DNA from: Sclerurus mexicanus
Taxonomy: Eukaryota; Chordata; Aves; Passeriformes; Furnariidae
DNA length: 64,000 nucleotides
Reading direction: 5' to 3'
NCBI GenBank assembly: GCA_013396755.1
Contig: VWZF01002690.1
Location: forward strand, 1 to 64,000
A program made the translations under genes and the position numbers. The notes below the pieces were generated by a model. It had not been told where the DNA came from. It made no database searches and saw nothing but the letters and a program-made list of their open reading frames with translations. Position 1 is the first letter of the stretch. Each line of letters opens with the position of its first letter. Below, one piece after another: positions 61,239 through 64,000 of this stretch.

Positions 61239-64000
61239 TTGTTCTTTAAATGGAAATGGTTAGCTACACAGACATGTTATAGTTCTTGAGCCTCAGGAGC
61301 TGACAGAAAGGTGTAAGGTGACATGGCACAGAAGAACACCATGCATAATAAGCAGGCAGAAACACAGAACTTTGCATCTTGACAGAAATCCGTTGTAAAA
61401 ATAAAAGCAAGGTGGGTTATTTTCACTAAGTGGAATACCAGCCCCCTTTTATCTGTCTGGGTCTTGATACTTTCATGTAAGAAGAAACTCTGACCACGAT
61501 GCTAAGACCAAAGTGGGTTTAACTTCAGCAATGAGAGTTGCTTCAGTTTCTCTGCTGGAAACACAGCTTCTGCCAATGTTGAAGATAGCTCTGAGAATTC
61601 AGGAGCATTAAAGAGGCTAATGTACTTGAGCTTTGTTCTAATTACTTTTCTTAATAAGTTTTGCTGGACCACTAAGAATAGATGCTGTCCTGGGAACTCC
61701 AGCACTCAATCACCAGTGTTCCTGTGCATAACTTGCAGCAATCAGGGAGCAGAACTTGAAGGCAGAATTACCACCTTGGGCAGCAACTGCATAAAGCACG
61801 TAGATCTCATTGTCCTTATTGTCACCTGACTGCAATATGAAGTTACCTAGAGCCTTTTCCACATAAGGTTGGATGGTCATAAACAGGTATGTAGTAAGAT
61901 GCACACTATTTCATCCAAATTATTTTTATAATTGGTTTAAAAAATAACTGTGCACCTATGAAGAGCATCCAAATTATTACTTTAGAATGAGAAAAAACAA
62001 CCAGCTAAACCAAAGCAGTGGACACACACCAATCTGAGTCCAGAGTATTTGTGCTTCTAACAATAAATTCACTGACCGACAGGCATGCACTTATTAATTC
62101 TCATGGATTTATAGGCATTTAGGACCATCCCTTGTTTATCTATTTATTAGCATTCATGTGATCATTCAACACCTCTGTGCACATTCCTCAATGCAGTAAA
62201 TCACACAACCAATAACTGCATGTGCCCTTCTATTCAAAAGCATTGATCTCCCTGGGATCAAACTCCACTTGCAGAGAAGATTCAAATGCCCAACTTATTG
62301 GGGAAAAACCCCCGCTCAAAACTGAAGTTTATAAGAGGAAAATGAATGCATGGGTGTTACAAATACAGGTGATTGATATACTTTGATTCCATTAATTTCA
62401 ACCCTCAAAAGCTTATTACAGAAGATCACGATTAGCTGTCTCCAACTAGAAGCATTCCTTTAAGTTCCCAGAGCTTGTTTTACACAGGAAGTCAAGGGTG
62501 TATATTCTTTCTACTTCTGGTTCTTTAGCTTCTGGAATGAAGATAACACTTTGTTGTAGGGAAGAGGTGCTTTATTTAGATGTGCAGTTTGAGCAGCAAC
62601 ACCTAAAACTCCTTGGTGTCCAGTAGAACATAATGAAACCAGCATTTTCAGTACTATTGTTTCCCTTCTGAAAAACATGGCTGTTCTACAACATGATGTG
62701 ATAGGAAGTTTCAACACCATGTTATGACCTGCCTAATTAATCTTTTCATGGTGCCCTCAATCGTGAATAAAATCACAAATCCATGAATATATTGTAAATA
62801 AGTAAACAGACTAATTACTCAAACTTTATTTATACTGATCTGAATTACAAATTTTAGTTTGACTAGTTTCAACAGCAAACTAGTAGAAATAACAGCACTA
62901 GCTTGATCATCAAAAGCCCATAATTTTCAGGGAAAAATACTCTCCCACTGGCTAACAGTGCTGGTTTCCTGTAACTGAAAGCTACGGTACTGGGCCTTAT
63001 AGTCTGATTTTTATAAGCTTTATAATGAGGGTGGAGAGGATATACGTTCCATTCTTCAGCTGCATTTTTGTTCCACAAAGACTGCAATTTTCAGTCTCTT
63101 GAAAATGTAATTATAGATAATGTTTGCATCAGTGGCAAGAACACAATGAGCACATGGGGCATGAAAACTCCACTCAAATCACATCCTCTTAGGTTACGAA
63201 GCTTGTCTTCTGCCAAGAGTGGAGGCATTTCAACAAGCTAATGTTCAGTATGAAAAGGACTGTGGTTTATGGTAACCATACATACATCCTGCTTTTACTT
63301 TTCCCATTATTCTACTCTTTGCATAGGGAACCTACAAAACCCAAAATGTACCATAAAGTAAAAAGATTTTTTGAGTAAAAAGATTAATTGGAGTTACTTT
63401 GAAAATTTGATGTCTATAAAAATTTTAAAACACAGCAGCTAAAAATGTAGTTGTGTCACTACACCTCGTTCAAATGATCATGCATTTTGAAGTTGCAAAA
63501 GTAAATCAAGATCAAAACAAAAAGACAGCAAGTGAAAAGCTATCAAGGTTGCAAGAGGGGAAGTCACTTTGAGACAAATTAACTGGGTTCAGGTTAGAAA
63601 TGAGACTGAAGGCTGTTTCAAAGCTAAAATGACCATAATTACAGGAGGAGAAATCAAGCATTTGATTGGTCAGAAGATCCAGCAAAGTAAATTATTTTAG
63701 GATAAAATGAAATATATGTATCTGATATTAAAAAAACGATATCTGAGAGGAGTTCTGTTTCATGTAAGTTAATCGTATCCTAAGCAAAAGTGATTTGTGC
63801 TTCTACATTCAGTGTGCACCTCAATAGTAAACCAGAATCAGTGTGAGACATAAGTGATCTTGATGCTACTGTGGTGCTACTTTCAACATACCCATCCCTT
63901 AGAGCACACTGAGCTCCTGGACTAAGAAAATTAACCTCCTTTCTAAAGAAAACAAGGTTCTACACACAGAAAGAAGAGGACACATATTTGCACATCAGAA
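61239..64000. other. Unique AT-rich noncoding DNA
   Basis: No gene, RNA gene or recognisable transposable element to the end of the window. Open frames are all under about 75 codons. Confidence 0.6.

Noticed and set aside
1..64000. CRISPR arrays, tRNA or rRNA genes, prokaryotic operons or phage genes
   Set aside because: No regularly spaced identical repeats, no cloverleaf with conserved box A/B recognised, no long adjoining same-strand genes; the DNA has vertebrate (bird) character.

Overview
This window looks like bird nuclear DNA: an AT-rich, gene-poor stretch that is intergenic, or a very large intron. The organism call rests on repeats recognised by eye. There are copies of the CR1 LINE 3' region, two of which still show the C-terminal reading frame of the CR1 reverse-transcriptase protein. 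There is also one solo LTR of an endogenous retrovirus family abundant in birds. Nothing suggests prokaryotic or viral-genome DNA: open frames are short and overlap on both strands, stop codons are dense, and there are no ribosome-binding-site-led gene chains. The species cannot be told from the sequence alone.

No complete protein-coding gene can be supported. The longest open frames (191, 178 and 161 codons) have no recognisable domain and no splice-site support, and they look like chance. Three short stretches could be single exons because an open frame sits beside good splice signals: 2218-2247 on +, 17122-17238 on -, and 39236-39443 on +. All three are low-confidence.

Layout. From 1 to 23.5 kb the DNA is unique and AT-rich, with a 33-bp tandem duplication near 2.7 kb, an A/GA purine tract near 12.1 kb, a possible conserved element near 12.6 kb, and a MIR-like ancient SINE remnant near 18.6 kb. 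From 23.5 to 28.4 kb lies a repeat-rich patch: a rearranged CR1 copy, a possible MIR-like fragment, a long minus-strand CR1 copy, and an ancient sauropsid-type repeat next to it. From 33.2 to 35.3 kb is the most distinctive part, a small CpG island (22 CpGs in 232 bp) inside a wider CpG-retaining zone that could be a promoter or enhancer. From 40 to 51 kb there are smaller CpG-retaining patches and another ancient repeat. From 57 to 59.1 kb are the solo LTR and a second long minus-strand CR1 copy. A purine-only GAAA/GAGA microsatellite lies at 61.2 kb.

I found no convincing new molecular system. The best leads are the CpG island and its neighbourhood, which may be an unannotated promoter or enhancer domain in a gene-poor region, and the minus-strand candidate exon at 17.1 kb.
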